Source of the DNA: Hemicordylus capensis
Taxonomy: Eukaryota; Chordata; Lepidosauria; Squamata; Cordylidae
Assembly: GCF_027244095.1 (NCBI RefSeq)
Contig: NC_069658.1
Coordinates: 263,136,687 to 263,200,686, forward strand
Reading direction: 5' to 3'
DNA: 64,000 nucleotides
This document shows positions 33,101 through 47,000 of the stretch, piece after piece. The notes below the pieces were generated by a model. The model was not told the DNA's origin and did not search any database. It saw nothing but the letters and a program-made list of their open reading frames with translations. The position numbers were made by a program, and so were the translations under genes. Each line of letters opens with the position of its first letter. Positions within the stretch are counted from its first letter, which is position 1.

Positions 33101-36100
33101 GAAATGGCGTGAATGAGGGGAAAGATTGAACACCCCTCCTTCAGCACTATTGCGTTGATCAAATTTGAGGTTGCCATTGTCAAAGTAGAAGGAAAGAGAA
33201 AAAGAGGACAGCCAGCAACAAGGTGGATGGACTTGATTACAACAGCAATTAATGCACCACTGAGAGACCTTAAAGGCCATGATGAATACAGATCATCCTG
33301 CAGAGAATCAATCTATGTGGTCACTAAGAGTTGACACAGCAATCAATCAATCAATCAATCAATTTTTCCTTGAGGTTGCCATTCTTAGGATATCCAGTGA
33401 TGGGTTTCCTGTGTAATGCATTGTGTGACCCGCAGATTAACTGGCCCAGCATAACTACAACTTACTGTGAGTTTTGCCTGCTGTGTAAATTTTCACACTG
33501 CATGAATCACAGGTTAATTGCAGTTGTCGCTTGATAAGAGGAATGTGTGAAACTGTTCACATGGTCATCACTGAGTGCTGGCACCAAGCACAACCCAGTG
33601 GGGTAAATCCTGGTGCGACCTGGTCCAGCCATGAAATGGGAACTAAACTCGGAGGGACACACCTTGTGGCTATTGTTGTTAGCAATGCAAAAATGTGAAC
33701 TTGCATTCAGAATCGCTGACCTACATTACCCTCCTTTATCCTTGCATGGACTTTCCACTGAGGTTAATGCATTAGAAAAGGGATTTCCAACTTGTGGTAC
33801 GCCAGATATTGCTGAACTGCAACTCCTCCCATCACCCCCAGCCACGATTTATTGTGGCTGGGGATGATGGGAGTTGTAGTTCAGCAACATCAGGAGTACC
33901 ACAGATTGGGAGCCCCTGTATTAGAAGATAACCCAGGCTCAATCTGAACCAGGTCTCACCGGAGCTAAGCTCTGGCTCAGCTTCAGTTTTATCTGTCGCT
34001 GGAACCTGTTATCAGTATTTGATGTGGCAGCGTGTGAAACAACAACAAATTGAATCCTGTGGTGGAGTGCCTCTCCCTCTTTGTCATAACTCCAAGGCCA
34101 CGTATGTGATGAGATGAGGCCTTGAGTCTTCCAAGGCAGACGGTGTGGCTTCAAGATGCAGCTCAGTCCAGCAAATCTAATTTTAGAAATCAAAATGCAG
34201 AGGCAACAAATCCTCATCATGTGGTTGGCAAGGCTGCCAGATGGAGCAGCGGAGCAGGAGGCATAGTTAGCAGCTGCAACCACTCTTTGCTTTGGATTAC
34301 TCCAAGCCAAGCTTGATCTGTGGGTTGACACTTAGCGACACTCGTGGCTCAAGGCACCCAGCCCCACACACCTCTGTGAACACTGATCCTGCAGTATGGT
34401 AGCAAACATGAATTGTCCTCTTTGCTAAGCAGAATATGCCCTGGTTTGCATTTGCATGGGTGACTACATGTAAGCACTGTCTGCTGTAAGATATTCCCCT
34501 TAGGAGATGGGGCCAAGCTCAATGCTAGAGCATCTGCTTGCATGCAGAAGGTCCCATGTTCACTCTCTGGCATCTACAGGTAAGCCAAGGAAAAACTCCT
34601 GTCTGAAACCTTGGAGAGCTACTGCTAGTCAGTGTAGATGATACTGAGCTAAATGGACCAATGGTCTGCCTTGGTACAAGGCAGCTTCCTATGTTCCTAA
34701 CACAACTTCAGAAATGCAATGCAACCCCTTACCAGACTCTGAGTCCTGCACAATATGGCACAGACCCCTGTCCACAAGTTTTCCTGGCAAGGCTCCAGTT
34801 GCTGCATGAGAAGCAAGCTCTTCTTGTTCTCTAGGCAGGGTTTTCCTCATCACATTCTTACAGGATTTTTGAGCCTGGATTCCTTCCCTATGGGATCCGG
34901 TCTGGCCCAGCACAATTCCATCACATTTTTTGTTCCTATAGCTTATGCAGTATTGTCTATGTTAGCCCAGGGACTCTCAGACATGGGTGTTGTTGAACTA
35001 CAACTTCTATCATCCCCAGTCACAATGGCCTTTGAGATGATGGAAGTTGTAGTCCAACCATGTCCTGAGGATCCAAGTTTGAGAGCCCTGTGCTAACAGG
35101 CTCTGTGAGTTTTATACTGACTGTGAACAGCAGCCTGATGCAGCAAGAACATACAACAGAACTCTCTGCCTTCACTTTTGTTTCTCTCTGTATAAAATGT
35201 GTTAATGGGCTTGTTTTTCCCCATGTGTGATTACTGGCTCCTTTCTTGGAAAAAGACTCTTAAACAACAACCATAATGTTGCTTTTAATCATAGGAACAA
35301 ATTCAGAGCCGTTTGGATTTCTTGAAAAAAGAGAGACAAGAACTTCTGGAATTCAAAACGCAGGATGACAAGAAAAGCCAGGATCTTTTGGTGGGTGTTT
35401 GTCCTAACTTATAAGTTAGTAACATATGGATCTATGGCAAGGAGCTGTGAAAGAATTAGGGAGGGCTGCCAATTGGCCAGGGGGGGGAAAGGATTGCCTT
35501 GACCTGATTCTGTGCCTTTCACTGCACCTTGGTATACAGAAATTAGCAAATAAAGAAGGGGGGTAATTATTATCACCTTCTTATTGCTGCATATTAAGCT
35601 ACAATTGAAATCCTAGGATAGAAGTTGGCAACTCTAGAGTTAGTTCTAGCACCCGTCTGCAACTGGCAGCTTATGGTCAAGATTTGCCCTCCAAATGCCA
35701 GTTGGCCAATGAGAGCCCTACTCATTTATATTCCTTGCCACATCTTCGCTCTTTCTCTTGCTTCCTCTCCCTTGCTGTCTGTACCCTCAGAAAAGGGAAC
35801 CTAAATGTGCTTCCCAGTTGCTTCTGGATTACACAGAATTGGAATGCAATGGGGAATGTGTAATCCCCAACCTATAGCTGGGGAAACCATTTCAGGCTTA
35901 CCACTGAATAAAAAGTGTGATTTAAAATTTAGGTGTTCTGTATGCTGTATCTTTTTTATGACAGGAGATTAAAAAAACTATGAGTGAATTTTTTTGTGAT
36001 CACCATTTGTTTATATAGTGTTCTTAAAAAATGATTAGGCAGATCAACAGAGAATAAAGCTGTATGCACACATTCTGTTCAACATTTGTACAAGTGTACC

Positions 36101-39100
36101 CTGTATGCAGGTACAGTTATTCACATGTCATGTTGAACACGGGGTACAGCAGTAAACTTTCTATCTAAACCATGCATTTGAAGGACCTGTACCCAGGTTG
36201 ACTTTTACGATGAATGTAGGTACAGTCATTCATACAAAAACATGTATGTCTGAATAGGGCTTAAGCCTACACATTTTGTATTGTTCATACAAAAGCAATA
36301 TAATGTCTGAATGGGGCATAAGCCTATAAATTTCAATGAACAACTGTTAAGAATCTATCTACCTATCTGATTTATATACCATTTTTAAAATCAAGATGGT
36401 TTGCAAATAATAACAATTAATAAAAACCAAATCTATAGGTAGACTTTGTTTTATTCATCATTTAGTATGATTGTTTTATTTGTGGAACTCAGGAAACTTT
36501 TTTATTTGACTGATGGTTTAGAAATCCCCTATCTATTTTTCTGGATTATATCCTGTCTTTCTTTACAAAGGTACACAAGATGGCAAATGATGGTATTTCC
36601 ATGTTTAGAGGCAATATACTCCTGATTACCAGATGCTGGGGACAAACAGCAAAACATGACTCTCCATCATGCCAGCTTGTGAACTTCCCAGGAGCATCCA
36701 CCTGGCCATTATGGCACATTTGACGGGGGAGACACTGGAGCAGATGTTGGTTACATCAGCATTAATTCAGCACTGAACCAGGCCATGGTAAATTCATAAT
36801 GCAGCCAATCCCTATATCTAGGTGAAAGGTTAGGGAAAATTATGCACAATTTAGCATCTTTGCCTTGAAACTGGACACCATTGAGAATTTCTTATCCTCT
36901 GCTACCATCTATTGACTAAACATATTATTGCTTCTAAAGTCCTCTCTTTTAAAAGTTGTCTTCATTAACACAATTCTAAAAGGTCATTGAAGGAGATGCT
37001 ATACAAGACATAAATGTGGGAATCGCAGAAATGTTGCATTGATGTTAAACAATTAAAAAAGAGAGTACAGCTTTTCTCCCTCCTGTTTGATGTAATACTT
37101 CCTGTTTTTCTGCTCTCTTTTCTCATCTGTCCTCAGTAGCTGTGAACCATCCTCCATCTAACAGCAATCAGTTTTTCCTTAACTTCAGCTGGAGTTTTTA
37201 GTTGCTTCCTGAAACCCCACTAGTGCTACAACAAATAAGGTTATTATAAACAAACAACCTTTTTTCCTGGGAAGAGTAAGTTCTGTTCCTCTTATATAAC
37301 AGACAGACAGACATTTAAGTAGTTAAGTTTTTCCATGCATTGCATTTTAACTACCTGAAGAATTTCTGCATGTCATGAAGTTGATTAGGACATATAAGCT
37401 GTGCCAGTAACAACAAAAGCAGCAATAGCAGCAGCAACAACAACAACACAGGAGCTCTTAAAAGGCAAAAATGGGATGCATTTATGAAAGGCATGGCATG
37501 TGTGGGTGTAGTAGTAATAATAATATTAATAATTAATAAAATTTATTTGTTAGCCCCATAACAAATTGTTCTCTGGGAGGCTCATAACGTAACATTAAAA
37601 CATGAAATAAAAGCACACAACACATTAAATCATAACAGACTAAAGGCGGGGGAAATACCAAAAATAAACATTTAATGCTAAGTCATGAGTATACTTTAGC
37701 TGGGGCCTGCATAACTTCTGACCTACCAAGCTGAATGCAGTCCACCAGTCACATATGGCACCGCACCAGAGATTTTTCTGTTTGGAATGGCAAAAACGGG
37801 ATGTGTCAAGTCAGTGCTAAGGTACTTGGTTAGTATTCCACTTTTAGCTTGATGGTGCAGAGCTGTTCTAGAGCCTTCCTGATGATGTACAGCCCTTCTG
37901 GGTCCCTGCCCATATTGGCAAGACTGTGGGAATGGATATGTGTAGATATGCTTTTTGGTTTTTAGGGTTACCTGTTAGGGCAACCAGAGGGCAGGAGTGT
38001 CTGCATTCAGCATTGTGCAGGAGAGGTTGCTGCTTTCAGCACCCTAGTGATGACACGATGAAATAAACTGTGCCCACCAAAATCCCAGAAGGAAAAGGAA
38101 GCCGGTGGGTTACCCTGATGCCTGCATCATAGTCTGACTTCAGTGGACGAAGGTTTTATTCCCTTTAGATCATTTGGTGATGGTAGCCCTCTTTCTAACG
38201 GGCAATCTCTTTTCTCTCAAAGAAAACGATAGAGGTTGAGCGACAGAAAGTCCTCTCTGAATTTGAGGGGCTGCGTCAGTTTCTGCATGAGCAAGAGCAG
38301 CTCCTATTGGGCCAACTGGACAAGATGGAGAAGGGCATCACCAAGAGGCAGAATGAGAACATCACGGAGCTCTCCAAGGAGATCTCTCTCCTCAACAAAC
38401 TCATTGCTGACTTGGAGGAGAAAATCCAGGAGCCAGTGCTTGATTTCCTCAAGGTAAGACTTACAACTGGGCACACACCCAAGTACTTTTTGTACCAAGA
38501 ATGCCAGAATTTTCATACCAAGGCAGATTCAATAGCATCAGCAGCCACAGTTCAGCATCACAAATGAAAGTCTGATGAACTGCACAACAGAGGTCTGTTC
38601 TCTTTTAAATATGAAAGCAAGTACAGTCATTCACACAAAACCATGTACATGTGTACAGACAGCTGGACACAGTTACAACATGATGTCTGAGTAGGGCTTT
38701 TGACTCGTGCCCATCTCAAGAAACACGATTGCTATTCTGTGTGTCTGCTTTTAAGCGCCAGTGGAGTAGAATTGACCAGAACAGAGGAATCTATTATACT
38801 AAGGTGCTTCCCGTGACTAATAAATTTCAGACCAAAACGGCAACTCCTGATAGCTTTTAGTATTTTCAATGCTTTGTTCTTTGTTTAAATTATATTGTAA
38901 GCCCAGGGGTTTTTTTTAGCCTTTTCAGATTGTACGTCCACCACCTAGTTATTTAGGCAGCATAGATGTGAAAAGCAACATGAACATAGGAAGCTGCCTT
39001 CTACTGAGTCAGAGACCCTTGGTCCACCTAGCGCAGTTTTGCAGGGTTTCAAATGGGGGGTGGGTCTGGTCTGACTATTTCCCAGCCTTATCTCACAATG

Positions 39101-40976
39101 CCAGGGATGGAGCCCCAAATCTACATGCAAAGTAGGTGCTTTGCCATTGAGGTCTAATCCCCCCCCTGTAATATAATGAACATATGAAGTTCCTGTGTGC
39201 TCCCAGGAAGAGGCAGCAGCTCTCCAAAGTTTTAGGCTAGGGAGCTGTCTGTACCTAAGTGCTAACCTTTAACTAGAGAACCTAGAAGTCATAATATGTG
39301 TATATTTAGAGAGTACAATGGCACAGCGGAGAAGTAACTTGCCTAGGGAGCAAGAGGTTGCCGGTTCGAATTCCCACTGGTATGTTTCCCAGACTCCGGG
39401 AAACACCTCTATTGGGCAGCAGTGATATAGGAAGATGCTGAAAGGCATCATCTCATATTGTGTGGGAGGAGGCAATGGTAAACCCCTCCTGTATTCTACC
39501 AAAGACAACCACAGGGCTCTGTGGGCGGCAGGATTTGACACCGACTCGACAGCACAACAACTCCAACTAGTTCTTTCAGACATTGCAACAGCCCAGTGGG
39601 ACTGAAGTTGCTGGAGTGATTCCAAGGGAATATTAAAGAGAGCTGAGATGACCAAGGAAACAGCACTGATATATTTGTACAGTAGAGAAGAGAGTATATT
39701 TCATGCAAAAGAGAACGTGGTTGGGAATATTGCTTAACAAGGCTTGTGGGAAAAGAATGAATTCTCCATTTGTAGCTGTCAACTGATGTAAATACATGTA
39801 GGTTTTTGTTTTCTGCACTGACTGGGATTGCCACGTTAATATCAGCAGATCAAGCTGTTATTAAAGGTGCAGGAGCAGGGGTTGGTAAAAATGTTGGCAA
39901 CCCAACCCTACTATTTACAGTGAATGTAATTAAACAGCCTCTACGATGCATGGCTGAGACAGTTTAAAACCAATTGTATAAGCTTCAGTACACTGAAGCT
40001 GACATATATACATCAAAACATCTGTTCTTTGCTGCAGTTCCCTTTTTATGTTTTGACTTATGCAATAAAAAAGGGTCTGGAGAGAAGTATTGTAGAAGAT
40101 CCATCATGTGTATTGCATCGCCATTATATCAACCAACTGTATATGGAAACAGTATTTGCTAAGTTCTGCGTTGCAGTGGAGGCAACCCATCCTATTCAAT
40201 AAAATATCATTTTTTTCTGTCATTTTAAAATTGCTGTGCAGAAAAGCTGTGCTCTTTGGAGCATAGCCTTTAGTGCATGGTCTTTGGTCATGATTTTTTC
40301 TACTCCTCGCTGCTCTTAAGTTACATCTGATGTTTCCATGGCACAGAGTATATCTGGTTTCTTGGCCCTATTTAAAGGCTGCAGCATTCCTTTCTGAAAG
40401 TGGCTGCTGTTAAGAAGTTGGGACTAGCTGTCACATATTCTCTTAGGGATGTCATCTTGAACACCTTCATAAGAACCTGCTGGATCAGACCAAAGGGACC
40501 ATCCAGTCTAGCATGCTGCTTCACAAAGTGGCCAACCGGATGCATCTGGGAATCCTGCAAGTGGGGAAAAGAGGGCAGAAAAAGAGGGCAAGTGGGGAAA
40601 AGAGGGCAGAAAAGAGGGCAGGGATGCATCTGGGAATCCTGCAAGTGGGGAAAAGAGGGCTTTTGCCTGTTGGTGTTCCATAGCACCTGGTGTTCAGGGC
40701 TTGCCACCTCTGATCCCGTAAAGCTTTGGGCACAGTTAGCATTCTGGAACCTTATCTCTAGGACATGGTTCAACATGTGTCTACATTGAGGCTCACATCA
40801 TTCTGGGCCGGGGAGACCCGAGTTCAAATCCCCATTCAGCCATGAAACTAGCTGGGTGACTCTGGGCCAGTCACTTCTCTCTCAGCCTAACCTACTTCAC
40901 AGGGTTGTTGTGAAAGAGAAACTCAAGTATGTAGTACACCGCTCTGGGCTCCTTGGAGGAAGAGCGGGATATAAAT

Positions 40977-41030
<54 letters not shown>

Positions 41031-44000
41031 TAACAACAACCACCTGCGAAGCTATGATTTGGACATGTGCTGAAGCATTCACAAGATCGATTGACCACAA
41101 GTCCTTGCTTCCCAACAAAGATGTGTTCAGTTCATCCTCTAGGGTGCTTTCCAGACTAGCTGCTGGAACAGCAGCAAAATGCCTCTGTTCGGGTAAGTCG
41201 CATTCAGAACGTAAACAGCAGGGGGAGCAGTCTCGCAGCAGCTAACCACCCGAAAAAACAGCAGCCGTTTCACACGGATGTACGACGTCCTCCTTGCTCC
41301 ACATCGCAGCTATTAAATTCGCAACAAGGCATTAGAAATGTGAACGGCACCCTGCTGTCTCCGTAGGGACTGCAGTGTCACAGCGCAGGAAGTGTGGAAG
41401 CACACTTCTGAGATATGTCCTGACCCCCTTGTAGGGTCTAGTCTGGAAAGCGCCCAGATCAATATTTGGCAACCAGTAACAGTCAACCATACTTGGCCCC
41501 TATAGGGAAGCTTCCACTGTCTGGAACCAGGGAGAAAAAGAGAATGCGTGATCAAACTGCTGGAATCAAATTGCTTCTCACAGAGAAGCCGTGATGGGGA
41601 GAACTCTCTTCACTGATGCTTTTGTGCAAACTCCAGCAGTTTGATTGCATACTGTCTTTTTATTCCTCCATCCACTAAATTCTTCCCCTTTCGTCTGCTC
41701 CATTTCTGGAGGAGACAAAATGCTGGAGGTGGTGGGGATGAAACTCAATCATGCTGCTTAGCGCAGCAGGCAGGCATCACTTCTACACTGAAGACGTTGC
41801 CCCCACAGCATGCTTGGGAGGTAAAGCCCCCACAGCATGCTTGGCAGCTGTAGGCCAACCACTTTAACTCCTTTGCCAGTTTCCAGCGAAACACAGCACT
41901 CAGCTTTCAGCATAAATCAGAGTGTACAAAAAGACACACTTTGCTGTGGCATGCCAGAATCTAAGTCTTGCATGAGATGGTAAAGTGTGCCGTCGAGTCA
42001 GTGTCGACTCCTGGTGCGCACAGAGCCCTGTGGTTTTCTTTGGTCAAATAGAGGAGGGGTTTACCATTGCCTCTTCCCACACAGTATGAGATGATGCCTT
42101 TCAGCATCTTCCTATATTGCTGCTGCCCAATATAGGTGTTTTTGCATAGTCTGGGAAACATACCAGCAGTGATTTGAACCAGCAACCTCTGGCTTGCTAG
42201 TCAAGTCATTTCCCTGCTGTGCCATTAGGTGGCTGCATGAGATGGTAGATGCACATTATAGTTAAAACATAGGTTGGGAGCTGGGATTGGATTTTCAAGG
42301 AGCTATCATGTTCCCAGTGGTTATGTGAATCAAGCTACTTATATTCCCTCCATCTTGTGCATCAGTCATATTTTCGTATTTCATCATTACTGTAGCCAGA
42401 GATAAGCCCTTTGTAAGTTAAATGGGGGTACCCTTCCAGGTTAGGGTTGCCAAACCTCCAGGATTGGCCTGGAATCTGCATCAGTCTCCATGAATGATTG
42501 AAAAGGGGTCCTGGAAGTTTATAATGGCTTGATACTGTGAAGAATACTGGGGGGAAGCCAGGAAAAAGATATCTCCAGAAATAGCTTCAATCAGACTTGA
42601 AATATTCTAGATATCTGAAAGAGCAATTTCCTGCTGACTGATTATTTGTCTGAGGCTCTGCTCGCCAATTGCACTCTGATTAAGAAGTCAGGCCAAGCTG
42701 ATGTGTGGCTTTTAGGGTAAGATTGAACAACCACTGGGCCTTGCTGGCAACTAACATTTTAACATATTTTTAGAGATGCCAATTGTTATGTGTTATAAAA
42801 GGTGTACCCCTGGAGTACATGGGAGCACAACTTTTACATTATACAAACTCAGAGTTGTGTCTGCCCAGCTTTGTCTGCGACATGGCAAAGGATCCTGGGA
42901 TATGTCTCTTGGCAATATGTGGTGCAGTCATTTAGGGTCAGTTCTGCTGGCCTCCAGTTGATGATCTCAATAATACAAGTCCAGTTGATTGAGAGAGGAG
43001 AAATGGTGGGGGGAGAAACAGAACCTAGAACACTGAATTTGGATTTATCATTGTGGAGAATGTGATTGGGGCCACCACCCACCACCTGTTTGTCTTTACC
43101 CCCTTCTAGGATGTGACGAGTGCCATTATCAGGTATGGAGCTGCATTTTCACCCTCTCTTGTTCTTTGCTCATGAACCAGCTGAAAGGTCAGTGACAGTC
43201 ATTCAGAGAAATGCAGTTACAGAGATATGTTCCAGGCTGTGGCATGCCTCCCTTGGGTCAGCACAAATGCCCGACTCCTTATAACTACTTTGGGTGGGAA
43301 TTTGATCCCTCTCCTCCTTGACAGTCTGTGATTTCCTTCACCTACTGAGGCAGTGCGGTTGGGAGGTGCCAGATAGAGATGAGGGCAGGACTGGGTGGGA
43401 GCTGTACTTTGTTTATTCATGTGGCATGGAATACACTTCAGCTCAAAGACTTTGCTGTAAGTCACTGGGGCGAAATTGAATCTTCTCTCCCCTGAAGACT
43501 CAATTAAGCAAATGACTGGCTCAAAAGAAAGTGGCTAAGGGTAATTTCACATGGGAGGCTTAAAGAGGCTTGTGCTCCAGCTGCTTTGTAATGCAAATAT
43601 AAAATTGGCTAGAAGGCTCATTTCCATTACAAATGTCTCTCCTCTACTTTCTCTTGGGCCTTAACAAGATGGTCACATGAGTATGAGAGAAGCTGTTTAA
43701 GGCAACTTAGGCCTAATAGGTGAAAACTTGGTGAGGTAAAGTTTAGTTGTTTTGTGTTTCAGAAATATCAGTTCAGTAATCTCCTTTCTATTTTTTAAAA
43801 TATGTTAGAAGTGATGATCTTAAGTGTCAGAAGCCCATCCCTGTTTCTTCTGATATGAAAGGTCATATCTGCAATTTCTCTCTGAAGACTGTGGTCCTCA
43901 AGGGAGTGCTAAAGAAATTTAAAGGTAAAGAAAATCAACACTAAAAAATACTAAAATCAACACTAAATCTAGTTGTATTTTAGCATAAGATGCAATATTG

Positions 44001-47000
44001 GCAAGGAAACTCTGAGGCTGGTAGAGAATGAGGGAGGAGAGCTGGTCTTGTGGTAGTAAGCATGAATTGTCCCCTTTGCTAAGCAGGGTCTGCCCTGGTT
44101 GCATTTGAATGGAGACTACATGTGACCACTGTAAGATATTCCTGGGGCCGCTCTGGGAAGAGCACCTGCATGATTAGATGCAAAGTTCCCAAGTTCCCTC
44201 CTTGGTATCTCCAAGACAGGGCTGAGAGAGACTCCTGCCTGCAACCTTGGAGAAGCCGCTGCCAGTCTGTGTAGACAATACACATGGACCAATGGTATAT
44301 GGCAGCTTCCTATGTTCCTAAGTGTTATTATCACAACTGGTCAGTTGGTCAAACTTACACATGCATATTTAATGGCTGATGTTGAAGTGTGTGCAACTGC
44401 CTTCTTTCAGTTTTTTTAAAAATTCAAAATTAATCTTTTCCTAGAACGAACAGGTACACAATCTGGGAGTGCTTTTGGATCCAACCTCTCCTTGGTGTCT
44501 CAGGTTGAGGCAGTGGCCAGAGGTCCTTTCTATTGGCTTTGGCTGATACGCCAGCTGCATTCATTCCTTTAGATAAACCACCTCAGAATAATAGTACATA
44601 TTCTGCTCACCTCCAGACTTGACTACTGCAATGTGCTCCATGTGGGGCTGCCTTTGTACATAGTCAAGAAACTACAGTTGGCACAGAATGTGGCAGCAAG
44701 TCCATCTCCAAGCCACCTCAAAGAGACCATATTACTCCAGGGTATTTAAGAGAATGTCTTTTTCACTATGAGCCCCTTTGTCCATTGAGATCATCCAGAG
44801 AGGTTCATCTGCAGTTGCCACCAGCTCTTTTGGTGGCTACACAGGGACGGGCCTTCTCTGTTGTTGGCCCAAGACTCTGAAATGTGCTCCCTGCTGAAAT
44901 AAGAGCAACCCCATCTCTGACAACTTTTAAAATGTCTTTAAAGACACATTTATTTCACCCAAGCTTTTTAACTAGTCTTGTGGTTTTAAATTGTTTTAAG
45001 TTTTAATTTCTGTTTTGATTTGCTGTAAATCGCTCAGAGATGGAAGCTTGGGGCGGTGTACAAATATTAAATAAATAAATAAATAAATAAATAATCTAAG
45101 CTGCCTTCCACCTCTTACTTTTTCTTGCTCCTCTCCCCACTCCCCTCTCTGATGCATGGTGTGCTCCTATGGCTGTGTGCTAGATGCAAGGAGCACTGGG
45201 AAATGTAGTTTTCCCATTAATACTAACCCATGTCATTAGCACTGGGAAAATCACATCTCCTAGTGTTCACTCTGTCTGGTATGCAGCCATTGCAGCATGT
45301 CAGAGAGGGGGTGGATGTACAGGGTGCAGGAAAGGTAGGAGAGTGTTTTATGGACTAAAACTTTGCAGGTGCCTTCTAGTCATGACTTTCATTTCCTATG
45401 TTTCCTCTTCTTTTCAGATCATCTGCGGGATGAACTGGGGAAAGGTGAGAAAGGTAAATGCTAGAAACTAAAGAGACCTTTTCACAACGGAATAATTTAA
45501 AACAGACACTTAAAGAGTATCTTGAATGTGCCAGACTTGCTATGTTCAAACAGAACAAGTATGTGGATAGGAGTGATATGATAGACGCATGGCTGGACTT
45601 TTAAAAAGCTCTTGATAACATCCCTCTCCAAAGGCTTCTGAGTAAATTTAGCAGACATGGGACAGGCCCTCTTATGGACTGGTAGCTGGATAACAAACTA
45701 GAAGCAGAGAGCAGGAATAAATTGACAATTCTCACAATGGTGAGAAGTGAAAAATGGGGTCCTCAAATGAGCATTATTAGTGCCTTTTAGTGTTAAACTC
45801 TTTGTAGTTAGGGGTGAACAGTCAAATGGTCAAGTTTGCAGATGAAATCAAATTTTTCAGAGAAAATGCAAGCAGATTGTGAAAGATCTCCAAAAAGATC
45901 TCTGCAAACTGAGTGAATAGGCAACAAAAAGACAGAGGAGGTTCAGTGTAAATAAGCCCCACTGAACCGGTTCGGCTGTGGGTGCCCGAGACTTCAGTGC
46001 TTCCCTTAGGAGGTGCTGGAACGGTTAGTGTACATCCCTAGATCTTAATTACAGGTAGGTTCATATGAGGGAAGGCAATCCTTAAGGAGTGAAAACTTTG
46101 AGTTTTATAGAACTTTTTATCAGGTAGAAGTATTTCTGTGAAGCTTAAAGACACAAGCCTCCTCCACTGATCCAAGTAAGTCCAATAAAAGACATGGGGT
46201 GGGTTTTCATGATTACATCAAATTTGTTGCAAGGGGAACTGGGAGATTTCTATGGTGTGCACACTCGCAATTTCTGATTGTAAGAATCTGAAATTTTTCT
46301 GTGATGGGTAGACACTGCTCCTCCACCTGACATTAGATCTAAGATTACGACATTGGGAGGAGCTTGGACTGGCACAATATCAACCCGACACTGATGAACA
46401 TTTCCGAGTTCTTATGATTGGAAATTGGGAGCATTTATGCCATATGAATGTCTCAGTTCCCCTTCTGCCAGGCTTGATGTGATCATAAGAACCCATCCAG
46501 TTTTCTTATTCTTTGTGGCCAACATCCAGACTAATGAAGCACAGGTGCAGTGAACATGAAGCACATGTTATGGGGGAGGAACAATTTCTATCTAGCTCCC
46601 TTTCCCTCTGTAGCTGACTCTAACTACTAAAAATATGTCCCAGAGAGCTGCATGACCCTCAGGGACATATTTTCAGGAGTCACAATGGGCTTCTGAAGAT
46701 CAATGAAAATTGTCTTTCCTTTGTAGCACTTCTGCAGTGCTTTTGCATGCACACTTCATTCGTCTAGATGTTAGGTTGTGTCTCAATTTAGCTATACACA
46801 TATATAACCATAGTGTAAAAAAGTGAATGTTGATGGCAAAGAATTCAGCACTATGCAAAATGTATGAAAAATGGTGAAACCACAATTTTGAATTATGTAC
46901 TTTATGACCTGTAATTGCTGTATATATATCTTTCGCTTATAATTGCTGTAGTTTTTGTGATGGATGGCTTTTCTTTAATGCTTTTATCCTACCCACTAGA

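Noticed and set aside
40539-40660. Possible CRISPR-like array
   Set aside because: Repeats are irregular, the spacers are variants of the repeat itself, and the host is a vertebrate. It is a minisatellite.
44078-44120. Possible 5S rRNA gene
   Set aside because: Only the internal promoter part resembles 5S. The rest is SINE body, so it is a retroposon head.
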